A stretch of DNA of 64,000 nucleotides from Hydrogenophaga sp. RAC07 (GTDB lineage Bacteria; Pseudomonadota; Gammaproteobacteria; Burkholderiales; Burkholderiaceae_C). Where the stretch lies: contig NZ_CP016449.1 in NCBI RefSeq assembly GCF_001713375.1, positions 3,782,001-3,846,000 on the forward strand, in the 5' to 3' direction. The notes under the pieces are model-generated. The model had not been told where the DNA came from. It searched no databases and saw nothing but the letters and a program-made list of their open reading frames with translations. Within the stretch, counting starts at the first letter, position 1. Each line of letters begins with the position of its first letter. Of this stretch, positions 31,948 through 41,012 are shown in pieces. Position numbers and translations under genes: made by a program.

Positions 31948-33659
31948 GCGTTCACCTCGTGGGGAAAGAAGCGCAGCACACTGTCGACCGGGTTGGGCGC
32001 GGCCTGGCCCAGGCCGCAGATGCTGGCGTCGCGCATCACCTGCGAGAGCTCGGCCAGCAGCGCTGCGTCCCACACCGGCGCCTGGATCAGTTCCACCGCC
32101 TTGGTGGTGCCGGCGCGGCAGGGTGTGCACTGGCCACACGATTCGTGTTCGAAGAAGCGCATGAGGTTCAGTGCCGCGTCGCGCGCCTTGTCGTGCTGGC
32201 CCAGCACGACCACCGCCATGGAGCCGACGAAGGCGCCGTGTTCGGCCAGGGTGTCGAAGTCCAGCGGCACGTCGGCCAGCGCAGCCGGCAGGATGCCGCC
32301 GGAAGCCCCGCCCGGCAGGTACGCGTACAGCGTGTGGCCCTCGGCCATGCCACCGGCGTGTTCGTCAATCAGTTCGCGCAGCGTGATGCCGGCGGGCGCG
32401 AGATACACACCCGGCTGCTTCACGCGGCCCGACACCGAGAAGCGCCGCAGGCCGTTGCGCCCGGCGCGGCCGTGCGTGTTGAGCCACGCGCCGCCGTGCG
32501 CCAGGATCTCGGGCAGCCACCACAGCGTCTCGGGGTTGTGCGCCAGCGTGGGCCGGCCAAACACGCCGTGCAGCGCGACGATGGGCGGCTTCAGGCGCGG
32601 CAGGCCGCGCTTGCCTTCCACCGATTCGATGAGCGCCGACTCTTCACCGCAGATGTAGGCGCCGGCGCCGCGCCGCAGTTCAATCACGGGCGGCGTGTAG
32701 CCGGGGTACTGCGCGGCGAGCGCCTGCAGGCGCCCTTGCAGCGTGTCGAGTTCACGCTGCAACAACACGCGGGCATCGTGGTATTCGTCGCGCAGGTACA
32801 GCCACACGTGATCGATGCCGACCACCTGCGCGGCGATCAACAGACCTTCCAGCACCTGCGGTGCACCGGCCTGCGCGCTGGTGAGCACGTGGCCGTCCTT
32901 GAAGGTGCCGACCTCGCCTTCGTCGATGTTGACCACCATGTGGCGTGGGCCGGGTTGCGCACGCACGGTTTCCCACTTGCGCCAGGCCGGAAAGCCCGCG
33001 CCGCCCAGGCCACGCAGGTTGGAAGCCTTGAGTTCGGCCAGCACCGCATCGGGGCCGCTTTCACCCGAGAGCAGACGTTGCAGTTGCTTGAGTTCGGACG
33101 CCTCGGGCACCGGCAGATCGCGGGGACCGGTGTCGCCGCTCTTGAGCAAGGCCTGCACCGCGTCAACCGTGGCATGCGGCAGCTGGCGCTGGCCCACGCA
33201 GGCGGCTGGCGCGCGGTGGCACTGGCCAATGCAGGGAGCGGGCTGCACACGCACCGATGGGTCGTCGGCCAACGCAGCCTGCAGATCGCTCATCAGGGTC
33301 GCGCTGCCGGCCATGGAACACGACAGGCTCTCGCACACGCGCACCACGGTGGCGGGCACGGCCGCGTCGTCGTCCACGATCTCGAAGTGGTGGTAGAAGC
33401 TCGCGACCTCGAACACCTCGACCTGGCTGAGCTTGAGGTGTTCGGCCAAGGCTGCCAGGTGGCCGTGGCGCAAGGCGCCTTCGCCGTCCTGCAGCCGGTG
33501 CAGGTGTTCGATCAGCAGGTCGGCTCGCGGCGCCAGGCCGGTGCACAGAACAGCCACGCGCTCGCGTGCCTGTGGCGAGGTCTGGCGGCCTTTGGGTGTG
33601 TGGCGCGGCGGGCCGCGGCGCACGGCTTGCGCGGGGCGGATGGGGATCACGGTGGTCAT
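31944..33659 (-). CDS. fdsB: NAD-dependent formate dehydrogenase, beta subunit (NuoE-NuoF fusion)
   Basis: The 571-residue protein is a fusion: an N-terminal NuoE/FdsG-like thioredoxin-fold [2Fe-2S] domain (about 30-170, with CESLSCSMAG and APCIGQCHRAPA) and a C-terminal NuoF-like domain (about 185-571) with NAD/FMN binding in RGLGGAGFPAWRKW and GAYICGEESALIES and a [4Fe-4S] motif ESCGQCTPCRAGT. It takes electrons from FdsA to NAD. In Cupriavidus-type enzymes these are separate FdsG and FdsB chains; the fused form and its length match the two-subunit FDH1 of Methylobacterium. Confidence 0.92.
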   Translation of the reverse strand: MTTVIPIRPAQAVRRGPPRHTPKGRQTSPQARERVAVLCTGLAPRADLLIEHLHRLQDGEGALRHGHLAALAEHLKLSQVEVFEVASFYHHFEIVDDDAAVPATVVRVCESLSCSMAGSATLMSDLQAALADDPSVRVQPAPCIGQCHRAPAACVGQRQLPHATVDAVQALLKSGDTGPRDLPVPEASELKQLQRLLSGESGPDAVLAELKASNLRGLGGAGFPAWRKWETVRAQPGPRHMVVNIDEGEVGTFKDGHVLTSAQAGAPQVLEGLLIAAQVVGIDHVWLYLRDEYHDARVLLQRELDTLQGRLQALAAQYPGYTPPVIELRRGAGAYICGEESALIESVEGKRGLPRLKPPIVALHGVFGRPTLAHNPETLWWLPEILAHGGAWLNTHGRAGRNGLRRFSVSGRVKQPGVYLAPAGITLRELIDEHAGGMAEGHTLYAYLPGGASGGILPAALADVPLDFDTLAEHGAFVGSMAVVVLGQHDKARDAALNLMRFFEHESCGQCTPCRAGTTKAVELIQAPVWDAALLAELSQVMRDASICGLGQAAPNPVDSVLRFFPHEVNA

Positions 33660-33681
33660 GCCGACACACTAGCACCGCAGC

Positions 33682-33715
33682 CGGGTTTTAATATGTTCTT
33701 CATTGCATAAACCCG
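33682..33715. promoter_or_regulatory. Inverted repeat in the fds/regulator intergenic region
   Basis: CGGGTTT and AAACCCG flank a 20-base AT-rich centre containing AATATG and TTGCAT, between the divergent formate dehydrogenase and regulator genes (starts 33659 and 33727). The size and AT-rich centre suit an operator for the adjacent regulator. Confidence 0.45.
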
Positions 33716-33726
33716 TGCCCACCGCC

Positions 33727-34797
33727 ATGCTGCGCATCACCCTGCAACCCCGATGGCAAATCAGCCAGGACGGCGGCCCCGCGCTGGACGCCAACACCTT
33801 GCTGCAGCTGCTGGCGGCGGTGCAGGCCTCGGGCAGCATCTCGCAGGCGGGCCGCGAACTGGACCTCTCGTACCGCCACGCCTGGGGTTTGCTGCAGCAG
33901 GCCGAAGCGCTGTTTGGCCAGGCGCTGCTGGTGCGCGGGCGGGGACGCGGCTCCGCGCTGACCGAGCTGGGCGACAAGCTCATCTGGGCGGACGCGCGCA
34001 TCGGCGCGCGCTTGCAGCCGCTGCTGGAATCGCTGGCCTCGGAATTTGAAGGGGAACTCGGGCGCGTGCAACGCAAGCAACGCGCGGTACCGCGCCTGCA
34101 CGCCAGCCACGGGTTTGCCGTGGCCGCGCTGCGCGAGCAGCTGGCCGCGCGCCAGGTGCCGGTGGAACTGCGCTACCGCAACAGCCTGGAAGCCGTGGCC
34201 GCGCTCGCACAGGGTGACTGCGAGCTGGCCGGTTTTCACGTGCCGCTGGGCGAGTTTCAGGCCGCCGCCGTGCAGCGCTACCTGCCCTGGCTCAAGCGCG
34301 ACCAGCACCGGCTGGTGCACCTGGCCGTGCGCACGCAAGGCCTGTTTTGTGCACCGGGCAACCCGAAGGGCATTCAAGGCCTGGGCGACCTCAGCCGGCG
34401 TGACCTGCGCTTTGTCAACCGGCCCGAAGGCTCGGGCACGCGCGTGCTGACCGACCTGCTGCTGCAGCGCCACGGCATCGACGCACACGCGGTGACCGGC
34501 TTTGAAAACACCGAGCTGACCCACGCCGCTGTGGCCGCCTATGTGGCCAGCGGCATGGCCGACGTGGGCATCGGTGTTCAAACGGCAGCGCACCGCTTCG
34601 GCCTGCACTTCATTCCGCTGCTCAAAGAGCGCTACTTCTTTGCCCTGCCGTCCGACGCCATGGACCGCGCGGAACTGCGCCCGGTGCTCGGCGTGCTGCG
34701 TTCACCCGCCTTCCGCTCGCGCGTGGCCGCGCTGCAGGGCTACGAAGCCGCGAGCACCGGCCAGGTGTTGGCGCTGAGCGAAGCCTTCGCCGACTGA
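33727..34797 (+). CDS. ModE-type HTH regulator fused to a periplasmic-binding-like domain
   Basis: The 356-residue protein has an N-terminal winged helix like ModE (about 10-75, SGSISQAGRELDLSYRHAWG) and a C-terminal PBP-like ligand domain (about 115-345, with RYRNSLEAVAALAQGDCELA, NRPEGSGTRVL and DVGIGVQTAA). Regulators of this kind sense molybdate, tungstate or a related ligand in the cytoplasm. Its position divergent from a molybdenum or tungsten formate dehydrogenase suggests that it controls those genes. The ATG at 33727 is used; a TTG eight codons upstream lies inside the palindrome. Confidence 0.85.
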   Translation: MLRITLQPRWQISQDGGPALDANTLLQLLAAVQASGSISQAGRELDLSYRHAWGLLQQAEALFGQALLVRGRGRGSALTELGDKLIWADARIGARLQPLLESLASEFEGELGRVQRKQRAVPRLHASHGFAVAALREQLAARQVPVELRYRNSLEAVAALAQGDCELAGFHVPLGEFQAAAVQRYLPWLKRDQHRLVHLAVRTQGLFCAPGNPKGIQGLGDLSRRDLRFVNRPEGSGTRVLTDLLLQRHGIDAHAVTGFENTELTHAAVAAYVASGMADVGIGVQTAAHRFGLHFIPLLKERYFFALPSDAMDRAELRPVLGVLRSPAFRSRVAALQGYEAASTGQVLALSEAFAD

Positions 34798-34798
34798 C

Positions 34799-36067
34799 TC
34801 AAGCGCCCGAGACGCCAGCGCGCTCCAGCATCGCGTGCAGCAGCACGTTGCAGCCGGCGGTGATGTGCGCGGGTTTGGCGTCTTCGATCTCGTTGTGGCT
34901 GATGCCGTCCTTGCACGGGATGAAGATCATGCCGGCCGGGGCCAGCTGCCCGGCGTAAATGGCGTCGTGCCCGGCGCCCGAGACCACCGGCATGTGGCTC
35001 AGGCCCAGTTGCTCGGCCGCGCTCTGCACGGCCTGCACACAGCCCGCGTCGAACGGCTGCGCCGCGTAGCTGGACACCAGCTCGATGCCGATCGCCATGC
35101 CGGTCTCGGCGCTCAGGCGCGCGGCGAGCGCACGCACTTCCGCGACCTGCTGGTCCACCAGCGCGTCGGTGCTGTTGCGTAGGTCGATGGAGAACTTCAC
35201 CTGGCCAGGAATCACGTTGCGGCTGTTGGGGTGCACCTGCACCATGCCCACGGTGCCGCGCCCGTGCGGACCGTGGCGCAAGGCCGAAGCCACCACCTCC
35301 TGCATGAGCAGCGTGGCCACCTGCAGCGCGTCGCGCCGCAGCGCCATGGGCGTGGGGCCGGCGTGCGCCTCCATCCCGGTCACGGTGCAGTCGAACCAGC
35401 GGATGCCGAGCACGCCGTGCACCACGCCGATGGTGACGTCGGCGTCCTCGAGCACCGGGCCTTGTTCGATGTGGGCCTCGAAGTAGGCGCCGATGGGGTG
35501 ATCACCCGGCTCCTGATCGCCGATGTAGCCGATGCGCTCCAGCTCATCGCGCACGCTCTTGCCCTCGGTGTCGCGCGCGGCGTAAGCGTGCTCCAGCGTG
35601 AAGGCCTTGGCAAACACGCCCGAGCCCATCATCACCGGCACAAAGCGCGAACCTTCTTCGTTGGTCCAGAACGCCACCTCGATCGGCGCTTCGGTCTGGA
35701 TGCCGTGGTCGTTGAGCGTGCGCACCACCTCGATGCCGGCGAGCACACCGTAGTTGCCGTCGAACTTGCCGCCGGTGGGCTGGGTGTCGATGTGGCTGCC
35801 GGTCATGACCGGGGGCAGCGCCGGGTTGCGTCCGGGACGGCGCATGAACACGTTGCCGATCTTGTCGACCGTGACGCTCATGCCGGCATCGCGCGCCCAG
35901 CGCGTCACGAGGTCGCGGCCCTGGCGGTCGAGGTCGGTGAGCGCGAGGCGGCACACGCCACCCTTGGGCGTGGCGCCGATCTGCGCCAGCTCCATCAGCG
36001 AGGCCCACAGGCGTTCGCCGTCGATGCGCAGGCCGGTGGAGACAGGAGATGGTGTGAGGGTGTTCAT
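34799..36067 (-). CDS. M20-family N-carbamoyl-L-amino-acid / ureido amidohydrolase
   Basis: The 422-residue metal-dependent hydrolase belongs to the hydantoinase/carbamoylase (HyuC/AllC/beta-ureidopropionase) group. The metal site is visible as GSHIDTQPTGGKFDG and TNEEGSRF, the dimerisation lid region reads MEAHAGPTPM, and the C-terminal histidine lies in GISHNEIEDA. Relatives remove a carbamoyl group from N-carbamoyl amino acids, beta-ureido acids or allantoate. Substrate choice cannot be read from sequence. It is the last gene of an operon of transporter, amidase and GntR genes, which would bring in and process an amide-type compound. Confidence 0.88.
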   Translation of the reverse strand: MNTLTPSPVSTGLRIDGERLWASLMELAQIGATPKGGVCRLALTDLDRQGRDLVTRWARDAGMSVTVDKIGNVFMRRPGRNPALPPVMTGSHIDTQPTGGKFDGNYGVLAGIEVVRTLNDHGIQTEAPIEVAFWTNEEGSRFVPVMMGSGVFAKAFTLEHAYAARDTEGKSVRDELERIGYIGDQEPGDHPIGAYFEAHIEQGPVLEDADVTIGVVHGVLGIRWFDCTVTGMEAHAGPTPMALRRDALQVATLLMQEVVASALRHGPHGRGTVGMVQVHPNSRNVIPGQVKFSIDLRNSTDALVDQQVAEVRALAARLSAETGMAIGIELVSSYAAQPFDAGCVQAVQSAAEQLGLSHMPVVSGAGHDAIYAGQLAPAGMIFIPCKDGISHNEIEDAKPAHITAGCNVLLHAMLERAGVSGA

Positions 36068-36801
36068 GGCAATTCGGTTTCGGGTTGGGGGGTGTCGCGG
36101 TAGGCGGCGAAGGCATCGCGCAGGCGCCGGCCCCGCACCGGCGTGTCGACCAGCGAGCGTTCGAGCTCCACCAGGTGTTTGCGCATTTCGGCCGCGGCGG
36201 GCGCGCTGCCGCGCAGCAGCGCATCGATCACGTCCACATGGCGGTGCGCCACGCAGACCTGGCCACCGTCGACCTTGAAGCGCGCCATCAGCAGCGAGGT
36301 CGTGGGCAGCAGGCCGTTGAGCAGGCGGCCGAACACGGGGTTGCCGTGCATGCGCGTGAGCGCGTGGTGAAACTCGCCCGACATGCGGATGGCTTCGGCC
36401 CGGTCGCCGCGCTGGTCGGCGGCCTGCTCGGCCTGCGCCACCGCGCGCAGCTCGGCCAGTTGCTCAGGTGTCAACCGGCCGCCGAGGCGGCGCGCCACCT
36501 CGCATTCAACAATGCGGCGCGCTTCGAACACATGGACCGCGTCTTCCAGGCTGGGCAGCGGCACGCGCGCGCCGCGGTTGTGGCGCAGCTCGATCACCTG
36601 GTCTTGCGCCAGGCGCTGCAGGGCCTGGCGCACCACCGTGCGCGAGACCTTGAATTCGGTGGCCAACTCGGCTTCGCGCAGCCATTCGCCGGGCGCGAGC
36701 CGGTGTTCGAGAACGGCAAGGTAGATGGCCTCGTACACCCGGTCGGTGGCGGTGCCGTCAGGGTCGGTGGGCGGGGGCGACAGGGGCAGCTCGGTGTTCA
36801 T
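36064..36801 (-). CDS. GntR-family regulator with FCD ligand domain
   Basis: The 245-residue repressor-type protein has an N-terminal GntR winged helix (about 15-85, AELATEFKVSRTVVRQALQR) and a C-terminal FCD domain with metal-binding histidines in GEFHHALTRM, HRHVDVIDALL and KHL. It overlaps the M20 gene by four bases and lies inside the transport operon. Two TTGTATGCAA sites upstream of the operon (43818, 43991) are its likely targets. A direct repeat TGGATCA spans its start codon and could mark autoregulation. Confidence 0.9.
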   Translation of the reverse strand: MNTELPLSPPPTDPDGTATDRVYEAIYLAVLEHRLAPGEWLREAELATEFKVSRTVVRQALQRLAQDQVIELRHNRGARVPLPSLEDAVHVFEARRIVECEVARRLGGRLTPEQLAELRAVAQAEQAADQRGDRAEAIRMSGEFHHALTRMHGNPVFGRLLNGLLPTTSLLMARFKVDGGQVCVAHRHVDVIDALLRGSAPAAAEMRKHLVELERSLVDTPVRGRRLRDAFAAYRDTPQPETELP

Positions 36802-36845
36802 GGATCAACATTGGATCAGGCTTGGCCAACCGGCGCCTTGGGGGT

Positions 36846-38051
36846 CTATTTGCCCGTTCCCCGGTTGATGCGTTCGGCCAGGCGCACCAGGCTGCGGTCG
36901 CTGCCGCGCGGGCCCAGCAGCGAGATGCCCAGCGGCGCACCGGCGCGGCGCGCAAGCGGCAGGCTGAGCTGCGGAAAGCCCGACAAACCCGCCACGCACA
37001 GCAGGCGGATGGCGCGGTTGCGGTAATCCTCCAGCGCGCTGTCCGGGTCGGCCACACGCGGCGCGATGTCGGGCATGGTGGGCAGCACCAGCACGCCGTC
37101 GTCGCCCAGCAGTTGCGTGAGGTGGTCGGTGAAGCGCTCACGGAAGACACGGCCCTCGGCAGCCTGCGCGTCGGTCACGTTGGAACTCCACTCAAAGCGC
37201 TGCGCCACGCCCGGGCCCAAGGGCGGCGCAAAGCGGCGGATGAAATCGCCATCGACCTGCCACGACTCGTGGCCCTGAATGTGGCGGAAGTGCCAGTACA
37301 TCGCGTCCAGGCTGTCCAGCACCACCTGCGCCTTGCCGGCCTTGCCGAGCACCGCCTCGATCTGGCTGCGCGCGGGCGCCAGCGCCTTGCGGGCCTCGGG
37401 TGTGGCCAGCGCCCACAGGTCGGCCGGGGCGAGCAGGCGCAGGTTTTTCGGCAGCGGCATTGCGTCGTCGCCGAGCAGCACGTTGGCCACGCGCGCGAAG
37501 GTGGGCACGTCGCGCGTGAACCAGCCGCAGGTGTCCAGGCTGGGCGCGAGGTCGAGTGCGCCCTGCAGGCTCACGCGGCCGTGGCTGGGTCGCAGGCCGA
37601 CCAGGCCGCAGTGGCTGGCGGGGGCCCGCACCGAGCCGCCGGTGTCGGTGCCCAGCGCAAAGTCGCACAGGCTGTGCGACACGGCCGCCGCCGAGCCACA
37701 CGATGAGCCGCCGGCAATGCGGTCGGGTGCGGCGCCGTTGATGGGCGAGCCGAAGTGAGCGTTCTGTCCGTTCATGGAGAACGCCAGCTCGTCGGTGATG
37801 GTCTTGCCCACAAAGCGCGCGCCCGCGTCCAGCAAGGTCTGCACGGTGGGCGCCGTGCGGCTCTGCACGCCGAGCAACGCCAGCAGCAAGGGCTGGCCAC
37901 CGCTGGTGGGGTAACCGTGGATGTGGAACAGGTCCTTGACGCCGAAGCCCAGGCCGGCGAGCGGGCCGGTGGCCGCGCGCGGAACCGGCACGGCGGGGTA
38001 GGGCATGAAGGCGCGGGCGGGGTCGTGCAGAACGTCGGCGTGGGGTGTCAT
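36846..38051 (-). CDS. Amidase-signature family amidase
   Basis: The 401-residue enzyme has the Ser-cisSer-Lys catalytic set: the lysine in GVKDLF near residue 35, GGSSCGSAAAV near 114 and the nucleophile region GTDTGGSVRAP near 135. The family hydrolyses primary or acylated amides. It is 44 bases before the GntR start and 22 after the DppD-like gene, so it belongs to the same operon. A role in hydrolysing the imported compound is inferred from that. Confidence 0.9.
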   Translation of the reverse strand: MTPHADVLHDPARAFMPYPAVPVPRAATGPLAGLGFGVKDLFHIHGYPTSGGQPLLLALLGVQSRTAPTVQTLLDAGARFVGKTITDELAFSMNGQNAHFGSPINGAAPDRIAGGSSCGSAAAVSHSLCDFALGTDTGGSVRAPASHCGLVGLRPSHGRVSLQGALDLAPSLDTCGWFTRDVPTFARVANVLLGDDAMPLPKNLRLLAPADLWALATPEARKALAPARSQIEAVLGKAGKAQVVLDSLDAMYWHFRHIQGHESWQVDGDFIRRFAPPLGPGVAQRFEWSSNVTDAQAAEGRVFRERFTDHLTQLLGDDGVLVLPTMPDIAPRVADPDSALEDYRNRAIRLLCVAGLSGFPQLSLPLARRAGAPLGISLLGPRGSDRSLVRLAERINRGTGK

Positions 38052-38073
38052 GGGGTTCTTGTGATGGATGAGG

Positions 38074-39066
38074 TCAGAGAGCCGTTTCGGCCACGCGGTG
38101 GCAGCGCACGCTGTGGCCAGCAGCGAGCCAGCTGATCTCGGGGCGGGTGGTCTTGCAGGCGTCCTGCACCATGCGGCAGCGGTCGGAAAACGCACAGCCG
38201 GCGGGCAAGGCGGTGAGGTCGGGCGGTGAACCGGCGATGGTCTCCAGCCGCGTTCCCTTGGGCAGCGCACCGCTGGCGCGGCTCTTGAGCAGGGCCAGCG
38301 TGTAGGGGTGGCGCGGCGCGCGCAACAGGGTGGCCGCAGCGCCCTCTTCCACGATGCGCCCGGCGTACATCACCGCGATGCGGTCGGCCACCTCCACCGC
38401 GGCCCCGATGTCGTGGGTGACGAAGATCACCGACAGGCCGAGCTCGCGCTGCAGCTCGCGCAGCAGCAGCAAGATCTGGATCTGCACCGTGGCGTCCAGC
38501 GCGGTGGTGGGCTCGTCGGCCAGCAGCAGCTGGGGCCGGCAGGCCAGGGCCAGCGCGATCATGGCGCGCTGGCGCATGCCGCCCGACATTTCATGCGGGT
38601 AGGCCTGCAGCCGCCGCTCGGGGCTGGGGATGCGCACGCGCTCGAACAGTTCCAGCGCACGTTGCTGGGCCTGCGCCGCACTCACGTTTTCATGGCGGCG
38701 GATCGCCTCGGTGATCTGCGCGCCCACCGAATACACCGGGTCGAGCGCGAGCAGCGGCTCCTGGAAGATCATGGACGCGACCTTGCCGCGGTAGTCGGCC
38801 AGGGCCTGGGTGCCGAGCGCGAGCACGTCCTGGTCGCCCACGCGCATGGCGCCTTCGATGCGGCTGCGCCCGGGCGGGTGCAGCCGCAGCAGGCTGCGCA
38901 GCGTGACGCTCTTGCCCGAGCCGGATTCGCCGATGAGCGCCACCACCTCACCGCGCTTGACCTGCAGGTCCACACCGTTGACGGCCTCCACCGGCTTCTT
39001 GCCGCCGGTGAAGGTGACGCGCAGGTTGCGCACGTCGACGAAGGGTTTGTCGGTGTCTGTGCTCAT
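38074..39066 (-). CDS. Peptide/nickel-type ABC transporter ATPase (DppD/OppD-like)
   Basis: The 330-residue ATP-binding subunit has Walker A GESGSGKS, signature SGGMRQR, Walker [13 protein letters not shown] and a C-terminal OppD/F domain with the CAFSDRC cysteines. It pairs with the next ATPase upstream (39063-40106) to energise import through the two permeases. Its ATG overlaps that gene's stop (ATGA). Confidence 0.93.
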   Translation of the reverse strand: MSTDTDKPFVDVRNLRVTFTGGKKPVEAVNGVDLQVKRGEVVALIGESGSGKSVTLRSLLRLHPPGRSRIEGAMRVGDQDVLALGTQALADYRGKVASMIFQEPLLALDPVYSVGAQITEAIRRHENVSAAQAQQRALELFERVRIPSPERRLQAYPHEMSGGMRQRAMIALALACRPQLLLADEPTTALDATVQIQILLLLRELQRELGLSVIFVTHDIGAAVEVADRIAVMYAGRIVEEGAAATLLRAPRHPYTLALLKSRASGALPKGTRLETIAGSPPDLTALPAGCAFSDRCRMVQDACKTTRPEISWLAAGHSVRCHRVAETAL

Positions 39067-40106
39067 GCGGCTTCCTTCAACAACACAGGCGCTTCGGTGT
39101 GGCCGCTGTCGGCCACGTGCATCCAGCACGACGCGACCTGGCCCTGCTCGATGGGGCTGAGCGTGGGCACCCGTTCGCTGCACAGGGCCTGCGCGTGCGC
39201 GCAGCGGGTGTGGAAACGGCAGCCCGGTGGCGGGTTGATCGGGTTGGGCGGATCGCCGGCCAGCGGCGGCACCTCGGTGCGGTGGTCCGGGTCCATGGAC
39301 GGAATGGACGAGAGCAGCGCGCGCGTGTACGGGTGGGCCGGGTGGTCGAACAGGGTTTCGCTCTCGCCGATCTCGGCCACCTGGCCGAGGTACATCACCA
39401 TCACGCGGTCGCTCATGTAGCGCACCACGTTGAGGTCGTGGCTGATGAAGATGTAGGTCAGGCCGAACTCGTCCTTGAGGTCGAGCAGCAGGTTGAGCAC
39501 CTGTGCTTCGACCGACTTGTCCAGCGCCGAGACGGCTTCGTCCAGGATGATCAGGCGCGACTGCAGGGCCAGCGCACGCGCGATGTTCACGCGCTGGCGT
39601 TGACCGCCCGACAGCTCGTGCGGGTAGCGCTCGGCGAACCGCCGCGGCTCCAGGCCCACGCGCGCGAGCAGGTCGCGCGCGCGCTCCACCGCCTCCTGAC
39701 GCGGCAGCCCGTGCACCTGCGGTGCAAAGGCGATCGAGTCCTCCATCGTCAGGCGCGGGTTGAGCGAGGCGTAGCTGTCCTGGAACACCATCTGCGTCTG
39801 GCGGTGGAATTGCTTGAGGCTGAGCGCGGCGCCGCCCACGGTCTGGCCATCGAACACGATCTCGCCGCGGTCGGGCCGGATCAGCTGCATGAGCAGGCGC
39901 GCGGTGGTGGACTTGCCGCAGCCCGACTCGCCCACCACGCCCAGGGTCTCGCCCTTGAAGACGTCGAAGTCGATGCCGTCGACCGCACGCACCACGCCGC
40001 CACCGCGACCGAACACGTCTTTCTTGAGCGGGAAATGTTTGACCAGGCCGCGCACACCCATGAGGGGTTGTGCCGGGCCGCCGATGTCGGGGGTGCTCAG
40101 GCTCAT
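39063..40106 (-). CDS. Peptide/nickel-type ABC transporter ATPase (DppF/OppF-like)
   Basis: The 347-residue ATP-binding subunit has Walker A GESGCGKS, signature SGGQRQR, Walker B LIILDEAVSALD and the C-terminal oligopeptide-transporter extension with CRFHTRC. It is the second ATPase of the importer and overlaps the permease upstream by four bases. Confidence 0.93.
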   Translation of the reverse strand: MSLSTPDIGGPAQPLMGVRGLVKHFPLKKDVFGRGGGVVRAVDGIDFDVFKGETLGVVGESGCGKSTTARLLMQLIRPDRGEIVFDGQTVGGAALSLKQFHRQTQMVFQDSYASLNPRLTMEDSIAFAPQVHGLPRQEAVERARDLLARVGLEPRRFAERYPHELSGGQRQRVNIARALALQSRLIILDEAVSALDKSVEAQVLNLLLDLKDEFGLTYIFISHDLNVVRYMSDRVMVMYLGQVAEIGESETLFDHPAHPYTRALLSSIPSMDPDHRTEVPPLAGDPPNPINPPPGCRFHTRCAHAQALCSERVPTLSPIEQGQVASCWMHVADSGHTEAPVLLKEAA

Positions 40107-40996
40107 TGTTTGATCTCCATCGCTGAACGCAGGCCGTCGGCCAGGAGGTTGAAGGCGATCGAGGTGATGAAGATCATCACGCCGGGCAAAGCCGCGATCC
40201 ACGGTTGCACGTAGATGGCGGTGCGCAAGGTGTTGAGCATCAGGCCCCACTCGGGCTCAGGCGGCTTCACACCGAGGCCCAGAAAACTCAGGCCCGAGGC
40301 CAGGATCATGGCCACCGCGATCAGGCTGGTGGCGTACACAAAGATCGGCCCGAGCACATTGCCCAGCACGTGCACCCGCACGATGGTGAAGGCGTTGGCG
40401 CCCGAGGCGCGCGCCGCGTCCACAAAGTCGCGTCCGCGTATCTGCGTGGTCACGCTCTCGGCCACCCGCGCAATCGGCGGTATGAACACGATGGTCAGCG
40501 AGATCAGCGAATTGGTGATGCCTGCGCCGAGTGCGCCCGAGAGCGCAATGGCCAGCAGCACCGAGGGGAAGGCATAAAACACGTCGATGGTGCGCATCAT
40601 CACGGTGTTGAGCGTGCCGCCGGCGTAGCCCGCGGTGATGCCGATCAGCGAGCCCACCACAAACGCCAGGACCACCGGCGTGATGCCCATGAACAGCGAG
40701 AGCCGCGCGCCCACCATGAGGCGCGAGAGCATGTCGCGCCCGAGTTCGTCGGTGCCCAGCGGGTGGCCTTCGAAGCCGATGGGCTTCAAGCGCTTCATCA
40801 TCGACGAGGCGTACGGATCGGACGGCACCAGCCAGGGGCCGAACACCGCCAGGATGAGCAGGATCAGCACCACCACCGCCGCGCCGATGGCCACGCGGTC
40901 GCGCATGAAACGCCGACCCACGGTCTGCCAGTAACCCGGTGACCGTTCGAACACGAGAGCGGGCACCTTGCCCGGATCCACTGCAACTTGAAGCAT
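40103..40996 (-). CDS. Peptide/nickel-type ABC transporter permease (DppC-like)
   Basis: The 297-residue inner-membrane subunit has an N-terminal OppC-type extension, about six membrane helices and the EAA loop (TTQIRGRDFVDAARASGAN) that contacts the ATPases. The ATG at 40996 is chosen over a TTG nine codons upstream, which would overlap the preceding gene by 11 bases. It follows dppB-like after 16 bases. Confidence 0.9.
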   Translation of the reverse strand: MLQVAVDPGKVPALVFERSPGYWQTVGRRFMRDRVAIGAAVVVLILLILAVFGPWLVPSDPYASSMMKRLKPIGFEGHPLGTDELGRDMLSRLMVGARLSLFMGITPVVLAFVVGSLIGITAGYAGGTLNTVMMRTIDVFYAFPSVLLAIALSGALGAGITNSLISLTIVFIPPIARVAESVTTQIRGRDFVDAARASGANAFTIVRVHVLGNVLGPIFVYATSLIAVAMILASGLSFLGLGVKPPEPEWGLMLNTLRTAIYVQPWIAALPGVMIFITSIAFNLLADGLRSAMEIKQ

Positions 40997-41012
40997 GGGT
41001 GTGTCTTTCGGT

